From assembly GCA_019022495.1 (NCBI GenBank), contig JAFEKR010000027.1:1-64000 (forward strand): a DNA stretch of 64,000 nucleotides, read 5' to 3'. Shown here piece by piece: positions 63,101 to 64,000 of the stretch. The notes beneath the pieces are model-generated. The model was not told the DNA's origin. It searched no databases and saw only the letters and a program-made list of their open reading frames with translations. The number at the start of each line of letters is the position of its first letter. Positions within the stretch are counted from its first letter, which is position 1. The position numbers and the translations under genes were made by a program. Origin of the DNA: Epichloe hybrida (Eukaryota > Ascomycota > Sordariomycetes > Hypocreales > Clavicipitaceae).

Positions 63101-64000
63101 ATCAAGGGCTGTTACGCAAAGGGCCTCACTTTCTGTGCCACACAGTATCAACGTGAATGCTGGGCAGGCAACACTATTCCTACGACCAAGGTGAGCGATG
63201 CCAACTGCAACTACTACTGCAAGGGCGATATGAAGCAGGTCTGCGGCGGCAATGGAAACATTGGCAACGACGGCACGTACATGTCTTTGTTTGCGGACAC
63301 CTTGAAGTGGGATGGAAATACCACGCAAGCCGCTCCTCCTCCTGAACCTGTCGTGAACCCGGGTGTATCAGCATACACCAGCGTTGGGTGTTACACCGAG
63401 TCAACCAATGGCCGTGCTCTGCCTAACGGCAAAGCCACGGACAAGCAGACTGTCAAGAACTGTGTAGATGCTTGCAAAGCCAGTAACTACATCTATGCCG
63501 GTGTAGAATACGGCGGCGAGGTAAGCTCGCAAATCCTAGTCTGGTCCCGTTCGATTCCTGGGCTAATATCTCGCAGTGTTGGTGCGGTAATGCATGGGGT
63601 GACGGCGCTGTTCCCGCGCCTGCCGCGGACTGCAAAATGACTTGCAACGACAACTCCACGGAGTATTGCGGTGGGCCATCTCGTCTGAATGCATACCGAC
63701 TTGGCAACGGGACCTCTTCATCTACGACTGCCGCGACTCTCTCCGTCACGTCTTCGACTTCTAGCTTCAGCAACCTCACCTTGATTTCCACCAGTGGAAG
63801 CGATGCGGCTGTGAGCACCACCACCACAGTCACATCTGCCACCTCTATTTCCATGCCATCTACAACCGCCCCATCAACCCCAACACCGACTGCGCCGTAC
63901 AGGAGAGCCAAAGTTGGCAACTGGGTCCACCAGGGTTGCTGGACAGAAGCTACAAACGGCCGTGCCCTGGTTGATCGCACCTACGCAAATGACAGCATGA
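60161..64000 (+). CDS. Secreted PQQ-type beta-propeller protein with Ig-like repeats and WSC domains (3' truncated by window)
   Basis: A large extracellular or wall-associated protein, probably carbohydrate-binding through its WSC domains; its reaction, if any, is unknown. Exons are 60161-60279, 60367-63520 and 63577 to beyond 64000, at least 1,232 codons. A signal peptide (ALRAFLVTATTFMGLVNG) is followed by a quinoprotein-like propeller at about residues 40-540 (YVYFATAQNNVYKLDAKTG, YAHALDVNDLSERP). Ig/ASH-like repeats span about 545-910, marked by recurrent FGSV/FGNI/FGNV. WSC domain 1 is at about 920-1015 (RYVGCYKDN, LTFCATQY, VCGG). WSC domain 2 is at about 1040-1135, split by intron 2, then a Ser/Thr-rich linker and the start of a third WSC domain (VHQGCWTE). 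ATG 60161 and ATG 60164 are both possible starts. It may end in a GPI or membrane anchor outside the window. Confidence 0.88.

Noticed and set aside
1..64000. CRISPR arrays or other prokaryotic systems
   Set aside because: The spliceosomal introns and gene set are fungal. The short tandem repeats present are contiguous and lack spacer structure.

Overview
The window is nuclear DNA of a filamentous ascomycete (Pezizomycotina, probably a sordariomycete; Hypocreales is plausible but not proven). The evidence is short 50-110 bp introns with GTRNGT...YAG borders, a fused BioD-BioA gene, WSC-domain and NPP1 secreted proteins, and a roughly 40-kb block mutated in the way repeat-induced point mutation (RIP) does it. 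In that block, transposon reading frames are broken mainly by TAA/TAG where Gln codons are expected.

Left gene-rich arm (1-14.35 kb). A secreted acid-sphingomyelinase-like phosphodiesterase (1033-3365, +) is followed by a compact biotin cluster: bioDA (3518-6251, -), bioF (6872-8326, +) and bioB (8441-9813, -). These cover KAPA synthase, DAPA aminotransferase plus dethiobiotin synthetase, and biotin synthase, so pimeloyl-CoA to biotin is complete. bioDA and bioF are divergent over a 620-bp promoter; bioF and bioB converge. BioF ends in the peroxisomal signal SKL, and BioB has a mitochondrial-type leader. After about 3 kb without a convincing gene comes a two-domain DUF427 gene (12910-13899, +).

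Repeat block (14354-54226). This is one nested transposon complex bounded by a 5-bp target duplication (GATCC). Its frame is three copies of a 257-bp LTR separating two minus-strand Ty1/copia bodies (family A). The left body carries a truncated hAT-like element and a Tad-like LINE. The right body carries a complete 2.05-kb hAT-like element with an 8-bp duplication, and a plus-strand copia (family B, ATTAG duplication). Family B was itself entered by a 12.2-kb Ty3/gypsy element and a 322-bp TRIM-like miniature LTR element. The gypsy element has about 4 kb of extra RIP-broken reading frame of unknown function between its integrase and its 3' LTR.

Right arm (54.2-64 kb). An NPP1/NLP-type secreted protein gene (54289-55362, -) begins 62 bp from the repeat block. 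It is followed by a decayed SRPK-type kinase pseudogene (about 56.9-58.4 kb, +). Last is a large secreted protein (60161 to the window end, +) with a PQQ-type beta-propeller, Ig-like repeats and WSC domains, cut off by the window edge.

Exon boundaries were worked out by hand from splice motifs, reading phase and family conservation. Family assignments rest on motif recognition, not on database searches.
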